From assembly GCA_947495165.1 (NCBI GenBank), contig CANLXM010000001.1:372001-436000 (forward strand): a stretch of 64,000 bases of DNA, given 5' to 3'. Positions 1 through 8,323 of this stretch are shown one piece after another. A program made the position numbers and the translations under genes. The stretch's first letter is position 1; every line of letters begins with the position of its first letter. Source of the stretch: an uncultured Cellulomonadaceae bacterium (lineage in GTDB: Bacteria > Actinomycetota > Actinomycetes > Actinomycetales > Cellulomonadaceae). A model generated the notes under the pieces. It had not been told where the DNA came from, ran no database searches, and saw only the letters and a list, made by a program, of their open reading frames with translations.

Positions 1-39
1 GGAGGGCCGGGCGCCACGTCATGGTGGAGGTGAGGCAGC

Positions 40-480
40 ATGGCTACCGCAGCGACATGGGACCCGATCCAGGAGATGGACAGGCGCGTCGGTTCGATGC
101 TCGGATCGCCGCGCCCGCAGGCGGGCATGCCGATGGATCTGTTCCGCACCGGAGACCACTACGTCCTGAACGTCGACCTGCCTGGCGTGGACCCGGGCAC
201 GATCGACGTCTCGGTCGAGGATCGCACGTTGACGATCCGTGCTGAGCGCTCCGCGCGCACCGGCGCGGAGGCGCAGTGGCTCCTGCGGGAGCGTCCGAGC
301 GGGACGTACGCCCGCCAGCTGACGGTGGGCCGTGGTCTCGCGCTCGACAAGATCTCTGCGACCTACCGCGACGGCGTGCTGGCACTGAGCATCCCGGTCG
401 CGGAGGAGGCCAAGCCGCGCAGGATCGAGGTCGCGCACGAGGGCGAGTCCCCGCGGATCGAGCAGGCGACAGCGGGCTGA
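40..480 (+). CDS. Hsp20/alpha-crystallin small heat shock protein
   Basis: Small heat shock protein, an ATP-independent cytoplasmic holdase that keeps unfolding proteins soluble. Its 146 residues are typical of the family. The alpha-crystallin domain spans roughly residues 30-130: it opens with FRTGDHYVLNVDLPGVDPG, and the late strand DGVLALSIPVAEEAKPR contains the usual A-x-L-x-I-P core. The ATG is chosen because a GGAGGTGAGG purine run lies just upstream and it gives the normal N-terminal length. A strong hairpin follows the stop, so the gene appears monocistronic. No HAIR or CIRCE operator is visible in the 39 upstream bases, but the promoter may lie outside the window. Confidence 0.93.
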   Translation: MATAATWDPIQEMDRRVGSMLGSPRPQAGMPMDLFRTGDHYVLNVDLPGVDPGTIDVSVEDRTLTIRAERSARTGAEAQWLLRERPSGTYARQLTVGRGLALDKISATYRDGVLALSIPVAEEAKPRRIEVAHEGESPRIEQATAG

Positions 481-498
481 CCTTGTCCCGCAGCCGCC

Positions 499-530
499 GA
501 GGGCCCCGTCGAGACGTCGACGGGGCCCTC
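499..530. terminator. perfect hairpin between hsp20 and the convergent gene
   Basis: A 14-bp perfect inverted repeat (GAGGGCCCCGTCGA and its complement) with a 4-base loop lies 18 bases after the Hsp20 stop and ends 23 bases before the stop of the convergent gene. It probably terminates both transcripts. There is no clear U-tract, which is common in high-GC actinobacteria. Confidence 0.8.
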
Positions 531-553
531 GGTCGTCGTGCGGTGCGCTCGGG

Positions 554-1549
554 TCAGCGGCGCCAGCGCCAGGTCAGGCTCGGGTTCTGGTGCTTGGTGC
601 CGTAGCCCTTCCACATGCTCTTGGCGTTCTTGAGCCGCGTGCCGGAGCAGCTCTTGGTGTAGACCATCTGGCTCTTGTCGCGCGTGATGGCGTACGCCAT
701 GCAGTCCGCCTGCTGCTCCTGCGGCTCCGCGGCGCCCTTGCGGAACACCTTGGCCGCGCGGGCCGTCGTCTTCTCGTACGTCGTGATGCTCTTGACGATG
801 GGGCGGGCCTGGACGATGTGTGCGCACTCGTGGATCGCGATGTGCTTGAGCGACGCGCCGGTCAGACCGCTCCGGAGCTCGATGGTCTGCTTCCAGCTGG
901 CCTTCGAGCTCGACTTGAAGCTCCAGCGGGTCCACGCCATCCCTGCCGCCCACTCCCCAGCGCGCACGTTGGGGGTGTCGATGAAGATGGGCGTCGAGGG
1001 GCACCAGCGCTTCATGTGGGCACGCGCCTGCGCGATGTACCGCTTGTGCTTGGCGTAGTCGGACTGGAAGACGCGGACCTTCTTGCTCACGATCCGCTTG
1101 TTGGCGGAGGACTTCGACATGACGACGCGGTACTTGTAGGCGCCGGCCTTCGCGGGCACCCGGAGCTTGACCGTGCGCGCGCCGACAGCCCGCGGGGCGC
1201 GCGTCTTGGTGACCGTGCGCCACTTGCCCTTCGAGTAGCGCTGGAGCGAGAGCAGCTGGCGCTTGCCGTTGGTCACGCGGACCTTCACGTAGGTCCTCTT
1301 GTGGGTCGAGGCCAGCTTCTCGTAGCTCGTGAGCTTCATGGAGGACCGGGCGCGTGCCGTGGCGAGCGGTGCCCCCTTCGCGTCCTGCGGGGCGACGGAC
1401 GCGGGCGCCGCGGCGGGAGCCGTGCGAGCCGGGACCGTGGCAGCCCGGGCCGCACCTGGCGACGCGCTGGCCGGTGCGGCGAGGGGCAGCGCGAGCGCTG
1501 CCGAGATGACGGCGACAAGGATCGCGCGCCGACGGCGGGTGGTGATCAT
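554..1549 (-). CDS. secreted protein with HExxH metallopeptidase-like motif
   Basis: Predicted exported protein of 331 residues. The start ATG is preceded by AGGAG at a short spacing, and the N-terminus is a classical signal peptide (RRRR, then a long Ala/Leu/Val core ending ...PASA). An alanine-rich linker follows, then a beta-rich middle section with many K/T/V repeats, and a C-terminal half containing HECAH near residue 240 and, about 45 residues later, QQADCMAYA. HExxH plus a downstream acidic residue is the zinc-binding pattern of gluzincin-like peptidases, so a secreted or wall-associated metallopeptidase is likely. The substrate is unknown and the family could not be named. It converges on hsp20. 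Confidence 0.62.
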   Translation of the reverse strand: MITTRRRRAILVAVISAALALPLAAPASASPGAARAATVPARTAPAAAPASVAPQDAKGAPLATARARSSMKLTSYEKLASTHKRTYVKVRVTNGKRQLLSLQRYSKGKWRTVTKTRAPRAVGARTVKLRVPAKAGAYKYRVVMSKSSANKRIVSKKVRVFQSDYAKHKRYIAQARAHMKRWCPSTPIFIDTPNVRAGEWAAGMAWTRWSFKSSSKASWKQTIELRSGLTGASLKHIAIHECAHIVQARPIVKSITTYEKTTARAAKVFRKGAAEPQEQQADCMAYAITRDKSQMVYTKSCSGTRLKNAKSMWKGYGTKHQNPSLTWRWRR

Positions 1550-1656
1550 GATGCTCCTAGCGCCTGTGGCGCGGTCCCGTGATGCGCCTCGCGCGCGTCC
1601 CCTGGGGGTGATCCTAGGTGCCAGGACGCAATTGCGCACAGGGGGCGCAGAACGGA

Positions 1657-1674
1657 TAGTTGACGTTTCAACTA
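1657..1674. promoter_or_regulatory. palindromic operator candidate upstream of the VOC dioxygenase
   Basis: TAGTTGA-CGTT-TCAACTA is a perfect 7-bp inverted repeat. It overlaps a plausible promoter (TTGCGC at 1632, 17-base spacer, GATAGT at 1655), so a bound repressor would block initiation. Short AGTTGA/TCAACT-type palindromes are the kind of site bound by MarR-type regulators of dioxygenase genes. No cognate regulator gene is nearby. Confidence 0.55.
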
Positions 1675-1727
1675 AAGTAGGAGACCCTCGAGGGAGCGCC
1701 AGGTGGCGCCACCAGGAAGGAGTCACC

Positions 1728-2648
1728 ATGAGCCGAGACATGATCACCGCGGGGCGCGCCCCCGCCGAGGCGACCCACGCCGACGCCGCCGAGGCGATCG
1801 CGGCGCGCACCGCGATGGACGCGGTGACGCTCTACGTGCGTGACATCGATGCCATGGTGCGCTTCTACACGCACGTGATCGCGCTCGACGTCCTTGCCCG
1901 TGACGCGCAGGACGGCAGGCCGGCGCTCGTCGTGCTCGGACGTGGCGAGACTCCCCTGGTCGCGCTCCGCGAGGCCCGTGGCCTCCCCCCGCGCGACCCG
2001 CGCAGCGCAGGGCTCTTCCACACGGCCCTGCTGTTCGAGGACCACGCCGCGCTCGCGCGGGTCGTCGCGCGCGTCGCGGCCTATGCGCCCGGGCTCTACA
2101 CCGGCGCCGCGGACCACCTGGTGTCCGAGGCGTTCTACCTCGACGACCCCGAGGGGAACGGCATCGAGCTCTACGTCGACCGACCGCGCGACCAGTGGAC
2201 CTGGCGCGACGGCCGGGTGCACATGGACAGCCTCGCGCTCGACCCGAACGCCTTCCTGGCCGCCCACCTGGACGACCCGGAGGAGGCTCGCGTGGCGCCC
2301 GCGACCGTCGGTCACGTCCACCTGCAGGTCGGTGACATCGCGCAGGCCCGCGCCTTCTATGCGGGCACCCTCGGGTTCGCCGTGACCGCGGACCTCGGGT
2401 CGGCGCTCTTCGTGTCGGCAGGCGGGTACCACCACCACCTGGCGATGAACACCTGGCGGTCGATGGGTGCGGGCCCGCGGCCCGTGCAGCTCGGTCTGGG
2501 CGAGGTCTCGATCGTCGTGCCTGAGCGTGACGACGTCACCGCCCTCGCGGACAGGCTCGCCCACCGTGGGGTCGCGGCGGCGGACGACGGCGCGACGCTC
2601 ACCTTCGCCGACCCGTGGCGCAACGAGATCCGGGTCACCGTCGCGTGA
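1728..2648 (+). CDS. VOC-family ring-cleaving dioxygenase-like protein (two VOC domains)
   Basis: Member of the vicinal-oxygen-chelate superfamily of cytosolic metalloenzymes, with the two-domain layout of extradiol (catechol or hydroquinone) dioxygenases of the CatE/MhqA type. Of 306 residues, domain 1 spans about 28-170 (VTLYVRDIDAMVRFYTHV; metal-ligand region LFHTALLF; FYLDDPEGNGIELY) and domain 2 about 195-305 (VGHVHLQVGDIAQARAFY; GGYHHHLAMNTW; FADPWRNEIRV). The ATG is chosen because GAAGGAG sits 5 bases upstream; longer in-frame extensions run through the promoter and operator. A role in detoxifying quinones or aromatics is inferred from the family and from the palindromic operator. Confidence 0.85.
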   Translation: MSRDMITAGRAPAEATHADAAEAIAARTAMDAVTLYVRDIDAMVRFYTHVIALDVLARDAQDGRPALVVLGRGETPLVALREARGLPPRDPRSAGLFHTALLFEDHAALARVVARVAAYAPGLYTGAADHLVSEAFYLDDPEGNGIELYVDRPRDQWTWRDGRVHMDSLALDPNAFLAAHLDDPEEARVAPATVGHVHLQVGDIAQARAFYAGTLGFAVTADLGSALFVSAGGYHHHLAMNTWRSMGAGPRPVQLGLGEVSIVVPERDDVTALADRLAHRGVAAADDGATLTFADPWRNEIRVTVA

Positions 2649-2649
2649 G

Positions 2650-2686
2650 CACGCCGTGCCCTCGTGCGAGCCGAGGGCACGGCGTG
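2650..2686. terminator. bidirectional terminator hairpin
   Basis: A perfect 14-bp inverted repeat (CACGCCGTGCCCTC and its complement, 9-base loop) lies directly after the VOC gene stop and before the stop of the convergent DUF4235 gene. Confidence 0.82.
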
Positions 2687-2713
2687 GTCAGCCGGGCGTC
2701 AGGCGTCAGGGCG

Positions 2714-2995
2714 TCAGGCGCCGGGAGGCGAGAGGTCCGGGGCCTTGCCCACAAACTTCTTGGCGCCCCGCGCCGCGAGGATGCGGCTGAGTGCGGCGGT
2801 CGCGCCTCCCACCGCCGCGAACGCCACGACGGCGGCGACCGACGAGTCGTTGTTGACGGGGTCCTTGGGCGCGTCGTGACCCGTGACCTTCTTCCACAGC
2901 GCGGTGAGGATCCGCTGCGCGAGCCACGCGGACGCGGCTGAGGTCACGAGGAGGGCGATCTTCATCGCCTTGGTGTCGTCGTTGTCGTCGGCCAT
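2714..2995 (-). CDS. DUF4235 domain membrane protein
   Basis: Small 93-residue protein of the DUF4235 family, common in actinobacteria and of unknown function. Two hydrophobic segments are visible: one around residues 12-32 (IALLVTSAASAWLAQRILTA) and one around 50-72 (VAAVVAFAAVGGATAALSRI). The linker WKKVTGHDAPKDP is characteristic of the family. The C-terminus carries basic residues, suggesting a short inner-membrane hairpin with cytoplasmic ends. It is transcribed alone, away from the thiamine riboswitch. Annotation rests on family resemblance. Confidence 0.75.
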   Translation of the reverse strand: MADDNDDTKAMKIALLVTSAASAWLAQRILTALWKKVTGHDAPKDPVNNDSSVAAVVAFAAVGGATAALSRILAARGAKKFVGKAPDLSPPGA

Positions 2996-3082
2996 GGTCG
3001 AGCGCTCCTTCGTCGGGGTCTGCCGCCCACGCTAGCGGCCCGTCCCGACCGACGCACGCTGCGGTGTAGGCTCCGCGTGAAC

Positions 3083-3172
3083 GACAGGGGAGCGCCGCTG
3101 CACGGGGCGCTGAGAGTGCGGACGATCCGCAGACCCTCGAACCTGATCCGGCTCGTACCGGTGTAGGGAGTC
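3083..3172 (+). promoter_or_regulatory. TPP (thi-box) riboswitch
   Basis: The leader carries the conserved thiamine-pyrophosphate aptamer elements: a GGGGAGC... stem, CTGAGAG at 3110, then GACCCTCGAACCTGATCCGG and the closing GTGTAGGGAG. It precedes a thiamine-binding lipoprotein gene, the expected genetic context. When TPP is abundant the riboswitch should reduce expression of the uptake operon. The downstream expression platform looks translational (see the ribosome-binding-site hairpin). Confidence 0.95.
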
Positions 3173-3213
3173 GGGCATCTCGCCCACGGTGCGCGCCCGC
3201 GCGCCGGGGAACC

Positions 3214-3232
3214 CCTCCTGATCCTGAGGAGG
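3214..3232 (+). promoter_or_regulatory. Shine-Dalgarno-sequestering hairpin (riboswitch expression platform)
   Basis: CCTCCT at 3214-3219 is perfectly complementary to AGGAGG at 3227-3232, which is the ribosome-binding site of the GTG at 3238. The loop is 7 bases. Masking of this site fits TPP-controlled translation initiation. No terminator with a U-run is seen between the aptamer and the gene. Confidence 0.65.
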
Positions 3233-3237
3233 ACGCA

Positions 3238-4302
3238 GTGCATGCATGGACCCGACGGCGCACGCTCGCCGTCACGCTCGGCCTGACCGGAGCGCTCGCG
3301 CTCAGCGCCTGCGGCTCGGACGACGCGCCGTCGTCGCCCACGTCCACCGGTTCGGCGAAGGCCGCTCCCGTGGTCGTGACCCTGCTGTCCCACGACTCGT
3401 TCTCGCTCTCGGACGACGACACGGCCGCGTTCGCCGCGCAGGGGATCGAGGTGGAGCACGTCAAGATCGGCGACGGCGGCACGCTCGTCAACCAGCTGGT
3501 GCTGACCAAGGACGCTCCGCTCGGTGACGTGGTCTACGGGATCGACAACACCTTCGCCTCGCGTGCCGTCGACGCCGGCGTGTTCGAGCCGTACACCTCG
3601 CCGACGCTCCCCGAGGGGGCGAGGTCGGCGCTGATCGGCGACGCCCTCACGCCCGTCGACCAGGGCGACGTCTGCATCAACGTCGACGACGCCTGGTTCG
3701 CGGACGAGGGCCTCGAGGCGCCGACGACGCTCGACCAGCTCGCCGACGAGAAGTACCGCGACCTCCTCGTCGTCACCAACCCGGCGACCTCGACGCCCGG
3801 GCTCGGGTTCCTGCTCGCGACGATCGGCGCGTACGGAGAGGACGGCTACCTCTCCTACTGGCAGAGCCTCGTCGACAACGGCCTCAAGGTGGTCGACAGC
3901 TGGGAGGACGCGTACTACACGGACTTCACCCAGGGCGAGGGCACACGCCCGCTCGTGCTGTCCTACGGCTCCTCCCCGGCCTACACGATCGCCGACGACG
4001 GCTCGTCGACCACGAGCGCGATGCTCGGCACGTGCTTCCGCCAGGTCGAGTACGCGGGCATCCTCGCCGGACAGGACGCGGGCGAGGCGGCGCAGCTCGT
4101 GATCGAGCACCTGCTGAGCGACGAGTTCCAGCGCGCGCTCCCGGAGAACGTCTACATGTACCCGGTGGCCGACGTCCCCCTGCCCGAGCCGTTCGAGCAG
4201 CACGCGGCCCTCGCCCCGGAGCCCATCACGCTCGACCCGGCGACCATCGCGGCCAACCGTGACGACTGGATCCAGGCGTGGACGGACACGGTCCTCGGCT
4301 GA
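3238..4302 (+). CDS. thiB: thiamine ABC transporter substrate-binding lipoprotein
   Basis: Periplasmic-type binding protein (354 residues) for thiamine or its phosphates, anchored outside the membrane by lipidation. The signal peptide ends in the lipobox LSAC near residue 25. The mature part matches the ThiB/FutA fold: VTLLSHDSFSLSDDD at the start of lobe 1, YGIDNTFASRAVDAGVFEPY, and a QGDVCINVDDAWF segment as in ThiB proteins. The GTG start is set by AGGAGG at 3227. It is first in a three-gene operon under the TPP riboswitch, which strongly supports thiamine as substrate. Confidence 0.92.
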   Translation: MHAWTRRRTLAVTLGLTGALALSACGSDDAPSSPTSTGSAKAAPVVVTLLSHDSFSLSDDDTAAFAAQGIEVEHVKIGDGGTLVNQLVLTKDAPLGDVVYGIDNTFASRAVDAGVFEPYTSPTLPEGARSALIGDALTPVDQGDVCINVDDAWFADEGLEAPTTLDQLADEKYRDLLVVTNPATSTPGLGFLLATIGAYGEDGYLSYWQSLVDNGLKVVDSWEDAYYTDFTQGEGTRPLVLSYGSSPAYTIADDGSSTTSAMLGTCFRQVEYAGILAGQDAGEAAQLVIEHLLSDEFQRALPENVYMYPVADVPLPEPFEQHAALAPEPITLDPATIAANRDDWIQAWTDTVLG

Positions 4303-4306
4303 CCAC

Positions 4307-6001
4307 GTGACCTCGCGAGCAGCCCGGTGGGGCACGGTGGCCGCGGCCGTCGTGCCCCTGGGCTTCCTCGCGCTCTTCTTCCTGTGGCCGGTCGCGTCGC
4401 TCGTGGGGCGAGGGTTCGTGCCCGACGGCGTCGCACCCTGGAACCTCAGCGCCTGGGACCTCAGCGGGTTCGGTGAGGTCCTGGCGCGGCCACGCACCTG
4501 GCGGATCGTGCGGCTCACGGTCGCGCTGGCGACCGTCGGGACGGTCGGCTCGATCCTGCTCGGCGTCCCCGGTGCGTACCTGCTGTACCGGTGCCGGTTC
4601 CCGCTGCGCGGACTCGTCCGAGGCCTGGTGACCGTGCCCTTCGTGCTGCCCACCGTCGTCGTCGGTGTCGCGTTCCGGTCGCTGCTGGCGGAGGGCGGGC
4701 CGCTGGGCGGGCTCGGCCTGGACGGCAGCTTCGTGGCGATCGTCGCGGCCCTCGTGTTCTTCAACTACGCCGTCGTCGTGCGCACCGTCGGGGGCTTCTG
4801 GGCGCAGCTCGACCCCCGGCCCGAGGAGGCTGCCGCCGCGCTCGGCGCCTCGCCGTGGCGGGTGCTGCGGACGGTCACGCTGCCTGCGCTGGCACCCGCC
4901 GTCGCGTCCGCGGCCGCGCTCGTCTTCCTGTTCTGCGCCACGGCGTTCGGCACGGTGCTGATCCTGGGCGGGAACCAGTTCGGCACGATCGAGACCGAGA
5001 TCTACCTGCGCACCACCCAGTTCCTCGACCTCCGCTCCGCGGCGGTCCTGTCGGTGCTGCAGCTGGTGCTCGTCGCCGTCGTGCTGTGGGTGTCGGGCCG
5101 CGCCCGGAGCTCCCGGGAGCGAGCGCTGGCCCTCACCGGCGCGCGGCGTGGCGAACGCCCCGTGCGCCTCTCGCGTCCGGCGGACGTGGCTGCGGTCGCC
5201 ACGACCGCGCTGGTCGTCGTCGGCCTCCTGGGCTGGCCGATGGCCCACCTCGTCGTGCGCTCGCTGCAGACCGCCGACGGCGCGTGGACGGCGCAGCACT
5301 ACGTCAACCTCGGCACCCCGGGTGCCCGCTCCGGACTGACGGTGACGGTGTGGGAGGCGGCCGCGACGTCGCTGCGCACCGCGCTCGCCGCCGCCGCGCT
5401 CGCGGTCGTCGTCGGGGGGATGATCGCGTTCGTCGTCTCGCGCCGGCCTCGGTCCGGGACCGGGCGTCGAGCGCTGCGCCTGCTCGACGCTGTCTTCATG
5501 CTGCCGCTGGGCGTCTCCGCCGTCACCGTGGGGTTCGGCTTCCTGATCACCCTGGACCGCCCGCTCGGCCTCGACCTCGACCTCCGGACGTCGGGGCTGC
5601 TGGTGCCCGTGGCGCAGGCGGTCGTCGCGATCCCGATCGTCGTGCGGACGGTGCTGCCCGTGCTCCGCGCGGTCGACCCCCGCCTGCGGGAGGCTGCCGC
5701 TGTCCTCGGCGGGTCACCGTGGCGGGTGCTGCGCACGGTCGACGGTCCCCTGATGGCGCGCGCGGTCGGCCTGGCCGTGGGGTTTGCGTTCGCCGTCTCC
5801 CTGGGGGAGTTCGGCGCGACCTCGTTCCTCACGCGGCCCGACAGCGCGACGCTGCCCGTCGTGATCTTCCGCCTGATCGGGCGGCCCGGGGCGGAGAACT
5901 ACGGCACGGCGCTCGCTGCGGCGGTCGTGCTCGCGGTGCTGACCGCGTCGATCATGCTCCTGACCGAGCGGCTACGAGGGGATCGTCATGGTGAGTTCTG
6001 A
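4307..6001 (+). CDS. thiP: thiamine ABC transporter permease (fused two-module)
   Basis: Inner-membrane permease with two tandem permease modules, about 12 membrane segments over 564 residues, as in ThiP and FbpB. Each module has the EAA loop that contacts the ATPase: EEAAAALGASPWRVLRTV near residue 180 and REAAAVLGGSPWRVLRTV near residue 465. The start chosen is GTG 4307, four bases after the binding-protein stop; an ATG 48 bases upstream would overlap that gene. The end overlaps the ATPase start by 14 bases, indicating translational coupling. Confidence 0.9.
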   Translation: MTSRAARWGTVAAAVVPLGFLALFFLWPVASLVGRGFVPDGVAPWNLSAWDLSGFGEVLARPRTWRIVRLTVALATVGTVGSILLGVPGAYLLYRCRFPLRGLVRGLVTVPFVLPTVVVGVAFRSLLAEGGPLGGLGLDGSFVAIVAALVFFNYAVVVRTVGGFWAQLDPRPEEAAAALGASPWRVLRTVTLPALAPAVASAAALVFLFCATAFGTVLILGGNQFGTIETEIYLRTTQFLDLRSAAVLSVLQLVLVAVVLWVSGRARSSRERALALTGARRGERPVRLSRPADVAAVATTALVVVGLLGWPMAHLVVRSLQTADGAWTAQHYVNLGTPGARSGLTVTVWEAAATSLRTALAAAALAVVVGGMIAFVVSRRPRSGTGRRALRLLDAVFMLPLGVSAVTVGFGFLITLDRPLGLDLDLRTSGLLVPVAQAVVAIPIVVRTVLPVLRAVDPRLREAAAVLGGSPWRVLRTVDGPLMARAVGLAVGFAFAVSLGEFGATSFLTRPDSATLPVVIFRLIGRPGAENYGTALAAAVVLAVLTASIMLLTERLRGDRHGEF

Positions 6002-7037
6002 GCGTGCCCGGGAGGCAGGGCGCGAGGCCGAGCGTGGGCTCGAGGTGCGCGACCTCGTCGTGCGGTACGAGCCCGCGCGGCGTGGCGAGGCGGCGGTGGT
6101 CGCGGTCGACGGCGTGAGCCTCGACGTCCGTCCGGGCGAGATCGTGGCGCTGCTCGGGCCGTCGGGCTGCGGGAAGTCGAGCCTGCTGCGCGCCGTCGCG
6201 GGCCTCGAGCCCGTCGCCGCGGGCGAGGTGCGCTGGGCGGGCCGAACGATCGACCGGCTGCCGGTCCATCGCCGCGGGTTCGGCCTGATGTTCCAGGACG
6301 GCCAGCTCTTTCCGCACCGCGACGTCGCCCGCAACGTGGCCTACGGCATCGAGGGGCGCCTGCCACGGGCTGACCGGGAGGCACGGGTGGCCGAGCTGCT
6401 CGACGCCGTCGGCCTGCACGGGTACGGCACGCGTCCGGTCGCGACGCTCAGCGGCGGGGAGCGCCAGCGCGTCGCGCTCGCACGGGCGCTCGCGCCCCGC
6501 CCCGTGCTCCTGCTGCTCGACGAGCCGCTCTCCGCCCTGGACCGAGCGCTGCGCGAACGCCTCGCCGTCGACCTGCGTGCCGTGCTCACCGCGACCGGCA
6601 CGACCGCGCTGTTCGTCACCCACGACCACGACGAGGCCTTCACCGTCGCGGACCGCGTCGGTGTCATGGGAGCAGGACGCCTGCTCCAGGTCGGAGCCCC
6701 GGACGAGCTCTGGCACCATCCCGTGACGACGCAGGTCGCCGACTTCCTCGGCTACGAGGCTGTCCTCCAGGGTACGGGGGACACCGTGGTCGCCGTCGCC
6801 CCCGGCGCGTTCGGGATCGTCGACGAGGCGGCGCCGGGCGACGCGCTCGACCGACGCACGGCCGTCGTCCAGGGCGCCTCGTTCCGCAAGGGGCACACGG
6901 AGGTGACGCTGGACGTGGCCGGTGTCGGGCTCGTGACGACGTTCGTCCCGTGGGACCGGGTGCCGGTCCCGGGCTCCGTGGTGCACGTGGCGCTGGATCC
7001 CGGGCAGACCGCCCGGACCAGGCTCGCCCGCAGCTGA
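5988..7037 (+). CDS. thiQ: thiamine ABC transporter ATP-binding protein
   Basis: ATPase of the thiamine importer (349 residues). Visible motifs are Walker A GPSGCGKSS, Q-loop MFQDGQLFPHRDV, signature LSGGERQR, Walker B LLLLDEPLSALD and the H-loop VTHDHDEA. It is longer than enterobacterial ThiQ (about 230 residues) because of a C-terminal TOBE-like regulatory domain from about residue 235, which is usual for actinobacterial and PotA/FbpC-type ATPases. ATG 5988 lies inside the end of the permease gene. The substrate is assigned from the riboswitch and operon. Confidence 0.88.
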   Translation: MVSSERAREAGREAERGLEVRDLVVRYEPARRGEAAVVAVDGVSLDVRPGEIVALLGPSGCGKSSLLRAVAGLEPVAAGEVRWAGRTIDRLPVHRRGFGLMFQDGQLFPHRDVARNVAYGIEGRLPRADREARVAELLDAVGLHGYGTRPVATLSGGERQRVALARALAPRPVLLLLDEPLSALDRALRERLAVDLRAVLTATGTTALFVTHDHDEAFTVADRVGVMGAGRLLQVGAPDELWHHPVTTQVADFLGYEAVLQGTGDTVVAVAPGAFGIVDEAAPGDALDRRTAVVQGASFRKGHTEVTLDVAGVGLVTTFVPWDRVPVPGSVVHVALDPGQTARTRLARS

Positions 7038-7053
7038 GCGTCCTCCTGCGGAC

Positions 7054-8193
7054 TCAGCCCAGCTTCTTCTGCCACGCGCCCACGACGCCGGCCGGCCGGA
7101 ACCCGAGCGCGACGTTGATGTCGAGCATGTAGGAGTTCTCCTCGGCGTTCCACGTGTGGATGCGGGCGGTCGCGGGGCGCGCCTCGAGCAGGTTCCGCAG
7201 ATTCTCGGCCTTGACGAGCATCCCGAGGCGGTGGCCGCGGTGCTCCTTCATGACGAGGGTGTCCTCCTGGAAGGCGAACCCGTCGCGGTCCCGCGGGTAC
7301 TGCAGCTGGGTGAACGCCACGAGCGTCCCGCTCGGGACGTGCTCGGCGGCGGTCAGCACGTAGCCGCGGTTCGCGGCCGCGATCGACTCGTCGGTGTACC
7401 GGACGCGGTCGGCGTCCCAGGCGGACTCCTCCATCTCGAGCTCGCCCTGCGGTACGTCCGTGCTCATGCGCTGCTCGAGCGCCGCGAACTGCTCGAGCCG
7501 GTCCTCGGGTGTGCGGTCGCGCCAGGTGACCAGACGGTAGTCCGCACCCGCGCGCCGCTGCGCCGCCGTCTGGTGCTCGTCGAGGAGCGCGGGGACGATG
7601 GGGAGGCGCAGCACGCTGTAGCGCTCGGCCTGCTCGAGGACGAACGCGGCGTCCCGGAGCGCGGCGACCATCGGGTTGCGGGCGTCGATCCGCCCCGAGC
7701 CCGTGGGGGCCTCGAGCGCCGCCGGGTCGCCGGCGGGCAGCTCGCCCGGGGTCTCGCTCCACAGCAGCACGGTCGTGCGACCGCGCTCCCGGGCGACCCG
7801 CTCGCCGGCGGCGACGAGCGCGCGGGTGAGCGCGGCGACGTCGTAGGCCGGATCGACGATCACCTCGAGGTAGGCGAGGTGGGTGTTGTCCTTGAGCGGC
7901 AGGACGACGTCGGCGAAGGCGAGCACGTCGTCGGCTCCGGCTGCCGCACCGCCCCCGACGGCGAGGAACGTGAGCCGGTCGGAGTACTCGCGCCGGTGCA
8001 TCAGAGCGAGGGCGACCTCGGGGGTCTCGACGAAGTCGTCGTAGCCCCAGATGGCCTCCTCGTAGGCGCGCTGGACCCGGAGCATGCCGAGGACGCCCCA
8101 CATCTGGTCGGTCGCGGCAGGGTCCGTGCCCGCGGGGGGCACGACGAGCGGGACGATCCGGGGGGCGACGGCGGTCGTCGAGGTCGTGGTCAT
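7054..8193 (-). CDS. GNAT family N-acetyltransferase (two GNAT domains)
   Basis: Predicted cytosolic acetyl-CoA-dependent acyltransferase of 379 residues. The N-terminal half (about 40-185) is a degenerate GNAT repeat. The C-terminal half is more canonical: FTQLQYPRDRDGFAFQEDTL, then the acetyl-CoA pyrophosphate loop VMKEHRGHRLGMLVKAENL, then the late strand IHTWNAEENSYMLDINVALG. This tandem arrangement is shared with mycothiol synthase-like and other actinobacterial GNATs. The ATG gives the reading MTTTSTTAV. The substrate is unknown. It converges on the thiamine operon with only 16 bases between stops. Confidence 0.82.
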   Translation of the reverse strand: MTTTSTTAVAPRIVPLVVPPAGTDPAATDQMWGVLGMLRVQRAYEEAIWGYDDFVETPEVALALMHRREYSDRLTFLAVGGGAAAGADDVLAFADVVLPLKDNTHLAYLEVIVDPAYDVAALTRALVAAGERVARERGRTTVLLWSETPGELPAGDPAALEAPTGSGRIDARNPMVAALRDAAFVLEQAERYSVLRLPIVPALLDEHQTAAQRRAGADYRLVTWRDRTPEDRLEQFAALEQRMSTDVPQGELEMEESAWDADRVRYTDESIAAANRGYVLTAAEHVPSGTLVAFTQLQYPRDRDGFAFQEDTLVMKEHRGHRLGMLVKAENLRNLLEARPATARIHTWNAEENSYMLDINVALGFRPAGVVGAWQKKLG

Positions 8194-8323
8194 GGCTCCA
8201 GCGTCGCGACCGGCGGAGCGCCGGTCAACGGATTTGTGCGGAGCGTGCGCGGCCGCGGGACGCATGCCAAGATTGGCCGTCGCCGGACGCTCGCGGAAAC
8301 AGGCCACGGAGGTACGCGCAACC

